From Bacteroidales bacterium Bact_23 (lineage in GTDB: Bacteria > Bacteroidota > Bacteroidia > Bacteroidales > Lentimicrobiaceae): 15,591 bases of DNA. The notes beneath the pieces were generated by a model that saw only the letters and a program-made list of their open reading frames with translations, made no database searches and was not told where the DNA came from. Positions 7,823 to 15,511 of this stretch are shown in pieces. The stretch is taken from positions 1 through 15,591 of the forward strand of contig LUZO01000202.1 of NCBI GenBank assembly GCA_001603685.1, given 5' to 3'. A program made the translations under genes and the position numbers. Within the stretch, counting starts at the first letter, position 1. Each line of letters begins with the position of its first letter.

Positions 7823-10029
7823 TGTTCAGAAGACTAATTGTCTATCTGGCTGTGCTGCTGTTTCCCCTCTGTTCGGCGGCACAGGCGGTGCGTGTGGTGG
7901 ATGCACGCAACGGCTCCCCCGTTGCCTTTGCCCATGTCAAGGTGATGGAAACCGGCGCAAAAGCAGCCAGATACTTCCTCAGCGATGAGAAAGGATATAT
8001 AAAATACGCACTCAGCAGGCCCACCGCTTTTCAGGTGAGTTATGTCGGCTACCAGACCTTCAGCGACACCCTGAAACCGGGAGATAAAGCTGAAATCAGG
8101 CTTCTGCCCGAAGTTTTCTCGCTGGATGAGGTGGTGGTAACGGCCCAGTACAACCCCGGAAGCGCCGATCGCTCGCTTTACCGCGTGAATGTAATCAACC
8201 AGCTTCAGCTGCGCAGAACCGCGGCCACCGACCTGTCAGGCCTGCTCCGCAACCAGATGAATGTCCGCTTTACCCAGGACGCCTCGCTGGGCACCGGAAT
8301 GAGCCTTCAGGGGCTGTCGGGAGAGCATGTCAAGATTCTGGTTGACGGTGTACCGGTAATCGGGCGCCTGAACGGAAGCATTGACCTGTCGCAGGTGAAC
8401 ATCGAAAATGCAAAGCAGGTTGAAATCATCGAAGGGCCGATGTCGGTCATCTATGGCAGCAACGCCCTGGCCGGTGTGGTCAACATCATTTCGAAGGATA
8501 TCCCGTCCAACTCGCTCACTGCCAATGCCGGCACTTACCTCGAGTCGGTGGGTATTGCCAACTTCGACGGCGGTTTCAGCCTGAGGCGGGGCAAAAACGC
8601 CTTCAGCCTGCAGGCTGGCCGTAACTTCTTTGCTGGCTTCTCGCCGGTGAATCAGGGCAGGGCAAAGCTGTGGAAGCCGCGCAGGCAGGTATACGCCGAC
8701 GCCATCTACAGCCTTACGCTGAACCGGGTAAACATCCGTGCCGGCCTGAACCATTTCGACGAACTGTTGCTGGTTCGCGGCTCGCTGCTGCCACCCTATT
8801 TTGAAAAGGCATTTGACAATTACTTCGGTACGGCCAGAACCACCGCAAAGGCCGATCTGACCACCCGCGGCCCAAATCCGTTCACCATGAGCAATTCGCT
8901 ATCGCTCTATCGCAGGGTGCGGACGCTCTATTACAACGACCTGACCATTCCGGAGAAAACGCCCATAGAATACGACACCACCGGCTTCGGCTCCTTCCTG
9001 TCGCGCGCCATGTATTCATACCGCAGCGAGTCGGGAATCATCGGCCTGCAAACGGGTTACGACGCCAATGTGGAATGGGCTACGGGCGAGCGCACCGGCA
9101 ACAGCCGCCACGATATTTCCGACATCGCCGGATTTATCACCACCCAGTACCAGCCTGCCGAATGGCTGTCGCTTCAGCCGGGGTTCCGCTATTCGTGGAA
9201 CAGCCGCTTTACCTCTCCCTTGCTGTACGCCCTGCATGTAAAAGCCGGGCCGGCCCGCGGATTTACGGCAAGGGCATCATGGTCGAGGGGATTCAGGGCG
9301 CCATCGCTCAAGGAGTTATACCTCTATTTTGTCGATGTGAATCACAACATCACCGGGAATCCCGACCTCAGCCCCGAGAAATCGAAGCACCTTCAGCTGC
9401 AGCTGAGCCATAAAATCGAAAAAACGAGCTACGCCACCGAAACCGAAGCCAGATTCTTCTACAACGACATTGACAATGAGATAACGCTGGCCGAATCGGG
9501 CGACGGATCCTATACCTATTTCAACCTCGACCACTCCAGGTCGGTAGGCTATTCGCTGGGGCTCCGCTCCACCCTCTATCCCCGCTTCGACATCAGGCTG
9601 GGTTACGGCAACACCGGAAAATCGAACCGCCTGCAGACCGACCAGCAGGTAAAGCTCTACTGGTCGCCCGAGGTAACCTCGGAAGTGACCTGCCGCTGGG
9701 ATAAAATCGACCTCCATCTGACCGCCATCTACAAATACACCGGAAAGACCACCCGTATTCTTATGAATGATGACGGCTCGCTGTCGGAAGGATATATGGA
9801 TGAGTGGCACAACATGGACCTTACGGCGATGAAATCGTTTTTCGGCAAACGGCTTTCGGTGAATACCGGTATCCGCAACCTGTTCAATGTCACCAACATC
9901 ATTGCCGCAGGCGGATCGGACGGCGCCCATTCAAGCGCACCGAGCAACATTCCGGTTGCATGGGGCAGAACCTTCTTTGTAAAACTCTCCTTTACTTTCA
10001 TGAAAAATGATACTACCGGTAAAAACTAA
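7822..10029 (+). CDS. TonB-dependent outer-membrane receptor (HmuR-like)
   Basis: The product is 735 aa when started at the ATG at 7822. This start overlaps the preceding stop as TAATG and gives a clean signal peptide (MFRRLIVYLAVLLFPLCSAAQA). An in-frame ATG at 7672 would add 50 residues that read through the previous gene in another frame, so I reject it. Domains: carboxypeptidase-regulatory-like beta-sandwich about 22-97, TonB-box-like LDEVVVTAQ at 101-109, plug about 110-228 (VKILVDGVPVIG, IEIIEGP-like IIEGPMSVIYGSNALAGVVNI), then a 22-strand barrel to an aromatic C-terminal region. The barrel carries FRAP (491-494) and NPDL (513-516) with H508 between them, a layout shared with bacterial heme receptors but also seen in other Bacteroidota TonB receptors. 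Flanking HmuY-family genes on both sides favour heme, another porphyrin or a metal complex as substrate. Confidence 0.9.
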   Translation: MFRRLIVYLAVLLFPLCSAAQAVRVVDARNGSPVAFAHVKVMETGAKAARYFLSDEKGYIKYALSRPTAFQVSYVGYQTFSDTLKPGDKAEIRLLPEVFSLDEVVVTAQYNPGSADRSLYRVNVINQLQLRRTAATDLSGLLRNQMNVRFTQDASLGTGMSLQGLSGEHVKILVDGVPVIGRLNGSIDLSQVNIENAKQVEIIEGPMSVIYGSNALAGVVNIISKDIPSNSLTANAGTYLESVGIANFDGGFSLRRGKNAFSLQAGRNFFAGFSPVNQGRAKLWKPRRQVYADAIYSLTLNRVNIRAGLNHFDELLLVRGSLLPPYFEKAFDNYFGTARTTAKADLTTRGPNPFTMSNSLSLYRRVRTLYYNDLTIPEKTPIEYDTTGFGSFLSRAMYSYRSESGIIGLQTGYDANVEWATGERTGNSRHDISDIAGFITTQYQPAEWLSLQPGFRYSWNSRFTSPLLYALHVKAGPARGFTARASWSRGFRAPSLKELYLYFVDVNHNITGNPDLSPEKSKHLQLQLSHKIEKTSYATETEARFFYNDIDNEITLAESGDGSYTYFNLDHSRSVGYSLGLRSTLYPRFDIRLGYGNTGKSNRLQTDQQVKLYWSPEVTSEVTCRWDKIDLHLTAIYKYTGKTTRILMNDDGSLSEGYMDEWHNMDLTAMKSFFGKRLSVNTGIRNLFNVTNIIAAGGSDGAHSSAPSNIPVAWGRTFFVKLSFTFMKNDTTGKN

Positions 10030-11029
10030 TCTGCTCATACTACTCAGCGCCATCATGCTGACCTCCTGTTTCAGCGAGGACGAGGTGGTTACTCCTCAGA
10101 AACCGGGAGATGTGGAAACTGTGGTAATTGAGATGCTTCCGGAATATACGCTGCAAACCTGGTACAGCTTTGAAGAGGGCATTTTGTCGGTGAATGAACG
10201 GAATGCCTGGGATCTGGCGATGAGTACCAGGCCCGGCGATTACACCCTCTGGCTAAACACCTCCCTCTTTATGTATGCCGCCCATACCGGCATTTACGAC
10301 TTCGAAACGCCGGTTCAAACACAGGGCAGGGAATGGATTTTCGATGAATCCACCGGACGGGAGGGTGGAAATGCAATCGGCAGATGGTGGGAGGAATCAG
10401 GAAAGCAGTACCGCGCCAACAACGAAGTCATACTGATTGACCGGGGCGTTGACGACGACGGTATATCCAGGGGATTCCTGAAGATCCAGCCTCAGATCGA
10501 TCCGCTTACCGGCGAAGTAACCATCCGGATTGCCAAACCCGACGGTTCGGATAAACGGGAATTCGCTTTCCCCAAGGATGAAACCAGACGCTTTGTTACC
10601 CTCTCATTCGACCGGGGCTACAGTGATCCGCAGATTGAGCCGCCGGCCGATAAATGGGAGCTGCTTTTCACAACCTACACCACCACCCTTTTCACCGACA
10701 TCGGAGAGCCTTACCCCTATCTGGTGAACGGCGTACTGCTGAACGATACCGTTGTAATGGCCGCCCCCGATACCACCAGACCTTTTGCACAGATCGATCG
10801 CGCTTACGCCGAAACGCTCTGGCTGAAACACGAACGCGACGCCATAGGTTACGACTGGAAGGATGTAAACGGCGATGTTACTTCAGGAAACATCACCTAC
10901 ACGGTTGATTCTGAAAAGGTTTACATCGTCAGGAACCGGCAGGGCTATCTGTATAAAATGCGGTTCATCGATTTTTACAACAATCAGGGCAAGAAAGGCT
11001 ACCCCACTTTTGAGTTTCAGCGGCTGTAG
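10007..11029 (+). CDS. HmuY-family lipoprotein (second copy in operon)
   Basis: The product is 340 aa. It starts inside the last 23 nt of the receptor gene in another frame, implying translational coupling. Residues 1-20 plus Cys21 form a good lipobox (LTSC), so it is an outer-membrane, probably surface-exposed, lipoprotein, as HmuY is. Residues 47-71 (YTLQTWYSFEEG...NAWDLAM) align by eye with the P. gingivalis HmuY segment YETWQYFSFSKG...NWDMAL. Residues 305-338 (KVYIVRNRQGYLYKMRFIDF...YPTFEF) match its C-terminal strands. A second SFxxG...WELLF module is at about 200-221, so the HmuY signature is duplicated as in the paralogue at 6590. It has no T9SS domain. Only two histidines are present (H93, H275), so if it binds heme, the ligands are few or include other residues such as Met or Tyr. 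Confidence 0.87.
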   Translation: MILPVKTNLLILLSAIMLTSCFSEDEVVTPQKPGDVETVVIEMLPEYTLQTWYSFEEGILSVNERNAWDLAMSTRPGDYTLWLNTSLFMYAAHTGIYDFETPVQTQGREWIFDESTGREGGNAIGRWWEESGKQYRANNEVILIDRGVDDDGISRGFLKIQPQIDPLTGEVTIRIAKPDGSDKREFAFPKDETRRFVTLSFDRGYSDPQIEPPADKWELLFTTYTTTLFTDIGEPYPYLVNGVLLNDTVVMAAPDTTRPFAQIDRAYAETLWLKHERDAIGYDWKDVNGDVTSGNITYTVDSEKVYIVRNRQGYLYKMRFIDFYNNQGKKGYPTFEFQRL

Positions 11030-11035
11030 CCGCTG
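11018..11035 (+). other. Short perfect hairpin over the operon's last stop codon
   Basis: CAGCGGC (11018-11024) and GCCGCTG (11029-11035) pair over the loop TGTA; the TAG stop at 11027-11029 lies inside the structure. No U-run follows, so it is not an intrinsic terminator by itself. It may act with the next hairpin to end or protect the mRNA. Its CAGCGG core recurs in the two elements downstream. Confidence 0.5.
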
Positions 11036-11047
11036 ATATGCGGTAAG

Positions 11048-11082
11048 CAGAAAAAAGCAGCGGTTTACCTGACACCGCTGTT
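11048..11082 (-). terminator. Terminator-like hairpin, U-run on the minus strand
   Basis: Arms at 11056-11064 and 11074-11082 make a 9-bp stem (core CAGCGGT/ACCGCTG, one G-U pair). On the minus strand the stem is followed by six T (plus-strand A at 11051-11056), so it is best suited to stop leftward transcription arriving from the protease gene. On the plus strand the T-run is broken (TTCTCC). It is a diverged copy of the terminator at 11537-11574. Confidence 0.55.
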
Positions 11083-11196
11083 CTCCTGACTTTGATACAA
11101 GGACTCCCAAAAAGGTGTCCGGGAAAAAAGCTCCAGCCTTTAAATGTTTTGGAAATTTATCAAAAACAAGGTGTCAAAGCCTGGAATAAAAACTAA

Positions 11197-11233
11197 GAAA
11201 TTACGAAGGCGGTTCTTCAGCCTTCGTGATTTC
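11197..11233. repeat. 14-bp inverted repeat (stem-loop)
   Basis: GAAATTACGAAGGC (11197-11210) pairs with GCCTTCGTGATTTC (11220-11233) with a single G-U wobble around a 9-base loop. It is a stable stem with no U-run on either side. It may be one unit of a dispersed palindromic element in this genome. Confidence 0.6.
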
Positions 11234-11256
11234 GCTCTATTATTGACCAACTAACA

Positions 11257-11285
11257 TGTCATCCCGACGAAGGAGGGATCTGTCA
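11257..11285. repeat. Intergenic repeat-like element (GTCATCCCGACGAAGGAGGG)
   Basis: The stretch around 11258-11281 closely resembles a sequence word I recall scattered through intergenic DNA of many Bacteroidota genomes (GTCATCCCGA...GAGGGATCT). It contains an ATCCC/GGGAT inverted pair. I cannot see other copies inside this window, so the assignment rests on memory of the family. Confidence 0.45.
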
Positions 11286-11345
11286 GGGTATGCAATTACC
11301 TGATTTAGAGACAAATATTCTATTTGCCTTTCAGACGATAATGTC

Positions 11346-11358
11346 GCTCCTACGGAGC
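11346..11358. repeat. Small palindrome GCTCC-TAC-GGAGC, repeat-like
   Basis: A perfect 5-bp inverted repeat with a 3-base loop, in the context TCGCTCCTACGGAGCTTT. The same word turns up in intergenic DNA of Bacteroidota assemblies, to my recollection. It lies about 60 bp from the previous repeat-like element. Too short to judge alone. Confidence 0.35.
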
Positions 11359-11390
11359 TTTCCATATCTCAATGAGACTACCTTTTTACT

Positions 11391-11495
11391 GCCACAAAAA
11401 CACGAAAACACAGAATTCCACAAAAAAGATGGAAGACTTTTGTACTTTTCTGTGCCTCCCCTATGCACGGGATTTTCAATTAGTGCCTCTGTGGC
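11391..11495. repeat. Imperfect 105-bp palindrome, intergenic repeat-like
   Basis: GCCACAAAAACAC (11391-11403) pairs with GTGCCTCTGTGGC (11483-11495) at 10 of 13 positions. Inside it CACAGAA (11409-11415) pairs with TTCTGTG (11448-11454) and AAAAG (11424-11428) with CTTTT (11437-11441). The words resemble the 'CCACAAAGGCAC ... GTGCCTTTGTGG' palindromes I recall from intergenic DNA of Bacteroidota. It could be a decayed dispersed element. Confidence 0.45.
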
Positions 11496-11536
11496 CAAAA
11501 ATTACTGTTTCCTTTCTAATGATAGACTGAAAACAG

Positions 11537-11574
11537 AAAAAGCAGCGGCATCAACAAACACCGCTGCTTTTTTT
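11537..11574. terminator. Bidirectional intrinsic terminator between convergent genes
   Basis: AAAAAGCAGCGG (11537-11548) pairs perfectly with CCGCTGCTTTTT (11561-11572) across a 12-base loop. Seven T follow on the plus side and five on the minus side, making a strong terminator in both directions. It lies 14 bp beyond the protease stop codon (minus strand) and could also stop read-through from the HmuY operon (plus strand). Confidence 0.88.
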
Positions 11575-11587
11575 GTTTCAGGATATT

Positions 11588-14500
11588 CTATCGCCTGATT
11601 ACTATCTTGGTTGTGTAAAGCGGCCGGTTTTCAACTTTGATTTTTATGAAATAGATGCCTTCCGGATGGCCGGCCAGGTCGATTCTGAGCTGATTGGTTG
11701 CGGCATCACTTACCGAAAGCAGCTCGCGCCCGGTAACGCTGTAAACGGAGAGGCTTTCAATATTTCCGGCAGAAACCACATTCACCATACCCGCCGAGGG
11801 ATTGGGATAAATCTTTATGGGCTCGGCAGCAATCAGATCCGTACCAACGCTGAGTTCAAAAACGGCTGTCAGGCTTCGGTCGCCAATTACGGTAAAAGTA
11901 TATTCGGGGTTCACCGAGACCACATTTCCATTCTCCTTCCATCCGGTAAAATGATAGCCCACACCGGGGATTGCTTTCAGAACGGCCTGCTCTCCCTCCG
12001 GATAAACACCCGCTCCTTCAACCCTTCCGCCAGCTTCGGGGCTGGCAACGGCGGTAATGAGGTAATTCTTAACAAAAACGGCTGTCAGATTCCGGTTGAA
12101 TGAAATTACAAAGGTATATTCCGGGTTGTCCGATATATAAGAACCGTTTTCCGTCCACGAATTGAATGACCAGCCGGCAGCCGGCACCGCGGACACCACC
12201 ACCTGGCTTCCGGCGGCATAGGTTCCTGACCCGGAGGTAGTTCCGCCTGCAGCCGGCGATGGAGCCGTTGATACGGTATATTCAGGCAGCACCTCTGAGA
12301 AGTTGGCCACCAGTGTTCTGTCGCCGGTTACCGTGAATTCATAGACAGCGCCTGTCGAAACCACTGCACCGCCTTCGGTCCAGTTCATAAACTCAAAGCC
12401 TGTGCTGGCGGTGGCGGTAAGCACCGCCTGCTGACCGGCCGTGTAGATGCCTGTTCCGGTTACCGTTCCGGCTGATGCGGGATTGGCAGAGGCGGAAATC
12501 TGAAATTCTTCGGCAAAATATGCCGTAAGGCTGCGGTCGGAACTAATTTCGAAGCTATACTCCGGATCGGCTGAAACCTGCATTCCGCCTTCGTCCCAAT
12601 AGAGGAACGACCAACCTGCATTTGGGGTCGCCTGAACGGTTACGGCAGTGCCTTCAGGATAGGTGCCTGCACCGGTGACCGATCCTCCTTCCGCCGGCGA
12701 AGCATCAAGGGTTAACTCGTATTCAGGCAACACCTCCTTAAACTGGGCCACAATCGTCCTGTTTATGTATAGATAAAAACTCCAGACCGGAGATGTTGAA
12801 GCCGGCATGCCATTCATCATCCACATGGAGAATGCCCAACCCTCAGCGGGAGTTGCCGTAACGGTAACCAGGCTACCCTGAGGATAGGAACCTTCGCCGG
12901 TAGTGGTACCTCCTTCGGGGGGCACAGAGAGAATTTCCAGGGATATCATAACCTGTTCTTCGAAATGGGCTTCAAGCGCCCTGCTGCCGGTTACCGTAAA
13001 GCTATAAACCGGATCCGGTGACACCTGTACGCCTCCCTCCTTCCAGTATAGGAAATTGTATCCTGCGGCGGGAGTTGCCGTGAGTACAGCCGTTGAGCCG
13101 GGCCCATACATTCCCGCTCCTGATACGCTGCCACCGGCTGCAGGTACGGGCGTCGCAGAAATTTCGTAGGTCAGTATCGTATTTACACTAACCGACACAT
13201 CATCAATATACCAGTAATCGAAATTGTAAAGATTCCCTTCAAGAACAAAGGCGATGTAGGTATTTGGTGAATTCAGGCTATTTACGATGGTTGTATTAAC
13301 CAGTTGCGGGCCTACCGTTACATTGCCGGTAGTGGCAAGCGACCAGGCCTCATTCGTCCAGTTAATGCCATCAGTACTCGACTGGATTCTGGCGGTAGTT
13401 CCGGGTGCCCAGCCATCCAGCGTTTGCCTGAAAGAGAGGCTCAGTTCCGACATATTTATGGTATTCAGCGGACACATTACCAGTCTGGTTACTCCCGGAT
13501 TTACATTCTGATAAGTTGCCATCATTTCATAGGGAGAAGTCCCGCCGGCATAATTTGAAGCGGAGACTATCCAGGCATTCTGCACATTTGTTCCGGTAGC
13601 CTGCTGGCTCCAGCAATGAGGGAATTCCTGGGTTGAGAAGCTGTTGGAATAGGGCAGACCGCTTGACGCACATATAGTTTGGGCCGAGGCTGTAACGCCC
13701 GAAGAATAGAGGTTACCTGCATCAACTGACCAGATTTTGTAGTAATAGGTTGTTCCCAGAGCAAGGTTCGTATGGCTGAATGCTTCGTTACCGCCGGCAT
13801 ACAATACCGTTCCGCCTCCCGGCAGATTTGAACCGACAGCATAGGTATTTCCCAACACGGGATTACCAATCTGAGGCGAAGTATTGAAAACGAGCATTAC
13901 ATTGTCATTTGCGCTGTTCTTTGTCCAGGTTAGATCTATCTGGGTTTCGCCGGTTGCAACCGCCGTAAACAATTCCGGATTCTCAATTGAAATCGAATTG
14001 ATCGTCACCGAAAAGGATATGGTATTGCCGGCTTCGGTAACATTGTAAATATTCAGTCCTCCCGGGCTTCCGTCATGCAGGAACGACGAGGGGTTGGTAG
14101 CATCGTTGATGGCGGTCCGCCCCGAACCCTGAGAGAAATGTGCGATGTTGGGGCTGCCATTAGTGGTTACGGTTCCGTTGGGGCGATAAATGTACACTTC
14201 ATCGGGAGGCCCGTCAGCATTTCCATTAAGCATAGAATTAATGCGGTAAACCAGCAATCCGGACCCGGGCAGGCTACTCTCAAAGGTTCCTGTTTTCCGG
14301 CGGTATTCCACTAAAAAGAATTCATAATTGGAATAGGGCGAAGCAATTTTATAGCAGTTGTTATCCGCTTCGGAAAGGGGATTCAGGGTATAGGTTCCCG
14401 AAGAAGTAATTTCGGGAATGGAGTTAATCCAGGCGTTATTTGAATACTTCCACTTCATATAGGCGCCCATGTGTCCGCCTCCCGACTCCATCAGATCCCA

Positions 14501-15511
14501 GTTTCCGACGGGGGCTATATTCAGACCGCCATCGTCGTAATGGTACAGGTCAGGAGCGCCAAGTGCATGAAACATCTCATGGCAGAGCGTTTTTACATTC
14601 ACCTGGCTTTCAGGCTGAAAGGTATAGTCCCAAACCCGTTTGCCATTAATGAAGACATTATAGGTGTACAAGGCCCAGCGGTGTGCCCACAGCAGACTGG
14701 CCCAGGCTCCGTTGCCGCCTTTTATGATAAAACAGACATTATCCACCTCGCCGTCGTTATCGCCGTCGATATTCAGCGAGGAGGGAACCGGCGAGTTGGC
14801 GTTGATCCAGTTTATGGCATCGCGCAGCAAAGCATGCTCCCTCAGCCTTCGCTCGGTTTCACCGTTGTATCCGTTGGGATTGGTTGTGGCGTTGTAGGGC
14901 TCAAAATAGTTTCTGGGATGCGAGTCGGTGTACGAAAGATTGGTGGTCATCGCACATTCCGGATAATGGGTAGAGCTTATGGTAAACTGGTTGTACGACA
15001 CCTCATTGTAATAGGATTTCAACGAATTGCCGGTGGGGAGATTAAAAAGGTCGTCGTAGGTCTGGCGGGCACCGGTAAACTCGGTATCATCTGAAAATTT
15101 GATGTAAACAACCAGATTGTTCATGGTTCCGAGGTGCGGCGCACGGGTGGAGCGGCTGCTTTCCACCTCCATCTCCTCCTTACGCTTCAGATATTCATCC
15201 CGGCTTATCTTCGCCCATTTTCTCAAACCCAGGGTGTTCGGATCCGAGTTGGAAAGCACGCGGTGCCCGGTGGGAACCACCCGCCCGTTTTCCGACTTGC
15301 CGTAGTAATAAAATCCGTCATCGGCCTGTACTATGGTGTAGCCGTCGGCATCGTGAAGCCAGTTAAAATACTCATCTCCTGAAACATAACAATAAATAAC
15401 ATTGCCATCCGGCTGGGTTATGCGATGCGGCAGATTTTCAAAATAATCGGCTCTGGCCTGAAGGCCCGATAAGATAATTATCGTTGTTAAGAGTAAAAAT
15501 AGTTTTTTCAT
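11588..15511 (-). CDS. Secreted M6-family zinc metalloprotease with InlB-like repeats and T9SS domain
   Basis: The product is 1307 aa from the ATG at 15511, which begins a good signal peptide (MKKLFLLLTTIIILSGLQARA). An in-frame ATG at 15571 would put 20 residues before it and is less likely. Domains: M6 propeptide-like region about 22-125; protease with zinc motif HEMFHALGAPD (HExxH at 311-315) and Met-turn-like WDLMESGG (338-345); fibronectin-III-like domain about 507-613; jelly-roll domain about 613-778 (FDYWYIDDVSV ending), like cleaved-adhesin or choice-of-anchor domains; six tandem InlB-B-like repeats 781-1222; T9SS type-A sorting domain about 1233-1307 (IYPNPSAG to TTKIVIRR). It should be a cell-surface or secreted protease degrading host or environmental proteins. 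The family includes immune inhibitor A, but the substrate here is unknown. It is a single gene ended by the terminator at 11537-11574; its promoter is not evident in the 80 bp left at the window edge. Confidence 0.92.
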   Translation of the reverse strand: MKKLFLLLTTIIILSGLQARADYFENLPHRITQPDGNVIYCYVSGDEYFNWLHDADGYTIVQADDGFYYYGKSENGRVVPTGHRVLSNSDPNTLGLRKWAKISRDEYLKRKEEMEVESSRSTRAPHLGTMNNLVVYIKFSDDTEFTGARQTYDDLFNLPTGNSLKSYYNEVSYNQFTISSTHYPECAMTTNLSYTDSHPRNYFEPYNATTNPNGYNGETERRLREHALLRDAINWINANSPVPSSLNIDGDNDGEVDNVCFIIKGGNGAWASLLWAHRWALYTYNVFINGKRVWDYTFQPESQVNVKTLCHEMFHALGAPDLYHYDDGGLNIAPVGNWDLMESGGGHMGAYMKWKYSNNAWINSIPEITSSGTYTLNPLSEADNNCYKIASPYSNYEFFLVEYRRKTGTFESSLPGSGLLVYRINSMLNGNADGPPDEVYIYRPNGTVTTNGSPNIAHFSQGSGRTAINDATNPSSFLHDGSPGGLNIYNVTEAGNTISFSVTINSISIENPELFTAVATGETQIDLTWTKNSANDNVMLVFNTSPQIGNPVLGNTYAVGSNLPGGGTVLYAGGNEAFSHTNLALGTTYYYKIWSVDAGNLYSSGVTASAQTICASSGLPYSNSFSTQEFPHCWSQQATGTNVQNAWIVSASNYAGGTSPYEMMATYQNVNPGVTRLVMCPLNTINMSELSLSFRQTLDGWAPGTTARIQSSTDGINWTNEAWSLATTGNVTVGPQLVNTTIVNSLNSPNTYIAFVLEGNLYNFDYWYIDDVSVSVNTILTYEISATPVPAAGGSVSGAGMYGPGSTAVLTATPAAGYNFLYWKEGGVQVSPDPVYSFTVTGSRALEAHFEEQVMISLEILSVPPEGGTTTGEGSYPQGSLVTVTATPAEGWAFSMWMMNGMPASTSPVWSFYLYINRTIVAQFKEVLPEYELTLDASPAEGGSVTGAGTYPEGTAVTVQATPNAGWSFLYWDEGGMQVSADPEYSFEISSDRSLTAYFAEEFQISASANPASAGTVTGTGIYTAGQQAVLTATASTGFEFMNWTEGGAVVSTGAVYEFTVTGDRTLVANFSEVLPEYTVSTAPSPAAGGTTSGSGTYAAGSQVVVSAVPAAGWSFNSWTENGSYISDNPEYTFVISFNRNLTAVFVKNYLITAVASPEAGGRVEGAGVYPEGEQAVLKAIPGVGYHFTGWKENGNVVSVNPEYTFTVIGDRSLTAVFELSVGTDLIAAEPIKIYPNPSAGMVNVVSAGNIESLSVYSVTGRELLSVSDAATNQLRIDLAGHPEGIYFIKIKVENRPLYTTKIVIRR
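11846..13171 (-). repeat. Six tandem ~220-bp coding repeats (InlB-B-like)
   Basis: The DNA encodes residues 781-1222 of the metalloprotease in six units of 73-74 residues: about 781-853, 854-927, 928-1001, 1002-1074, 1075-1148 and 1149-1222. Each follows the pattern P-x-x-GG-x(2)-G-x-G-x-Y-x(2)-G, then A-x-P/T-x-x-G-W/Y-x-F-x-x-W, then a final R-x-L-x-A-x-F. Repeat 2 is the most diverged (MWMMNGMPAS in place of the usual W-x-E-x-G segment). Such repeats usually act as a stalk or in surface adhesion. Confidence 0.85.

Noticed and set aside
8236..9930. Minus-strand open frames (8236-8754, 9316-9930 and smaller ones) inside the receptor gene.
   Set aside because: Antisense to a clear TonB receptor, with no recognisable features; by-products of composition.
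11030..11587. CRISPR array or insertion sequence in the repeat-containing intergenic region.
   Set aside because: There is no regularly spaced direct repeat, no transposase frame and no flanking target duplication visible; the repeats are of different kinds.
11290..11598. A 102-aa plus-strand frame in the intergenic region.
   Set aside because: It runs through the palindromic repeat and the terminator and overlaps the end of the protease gene; the translation has no protein-like features.
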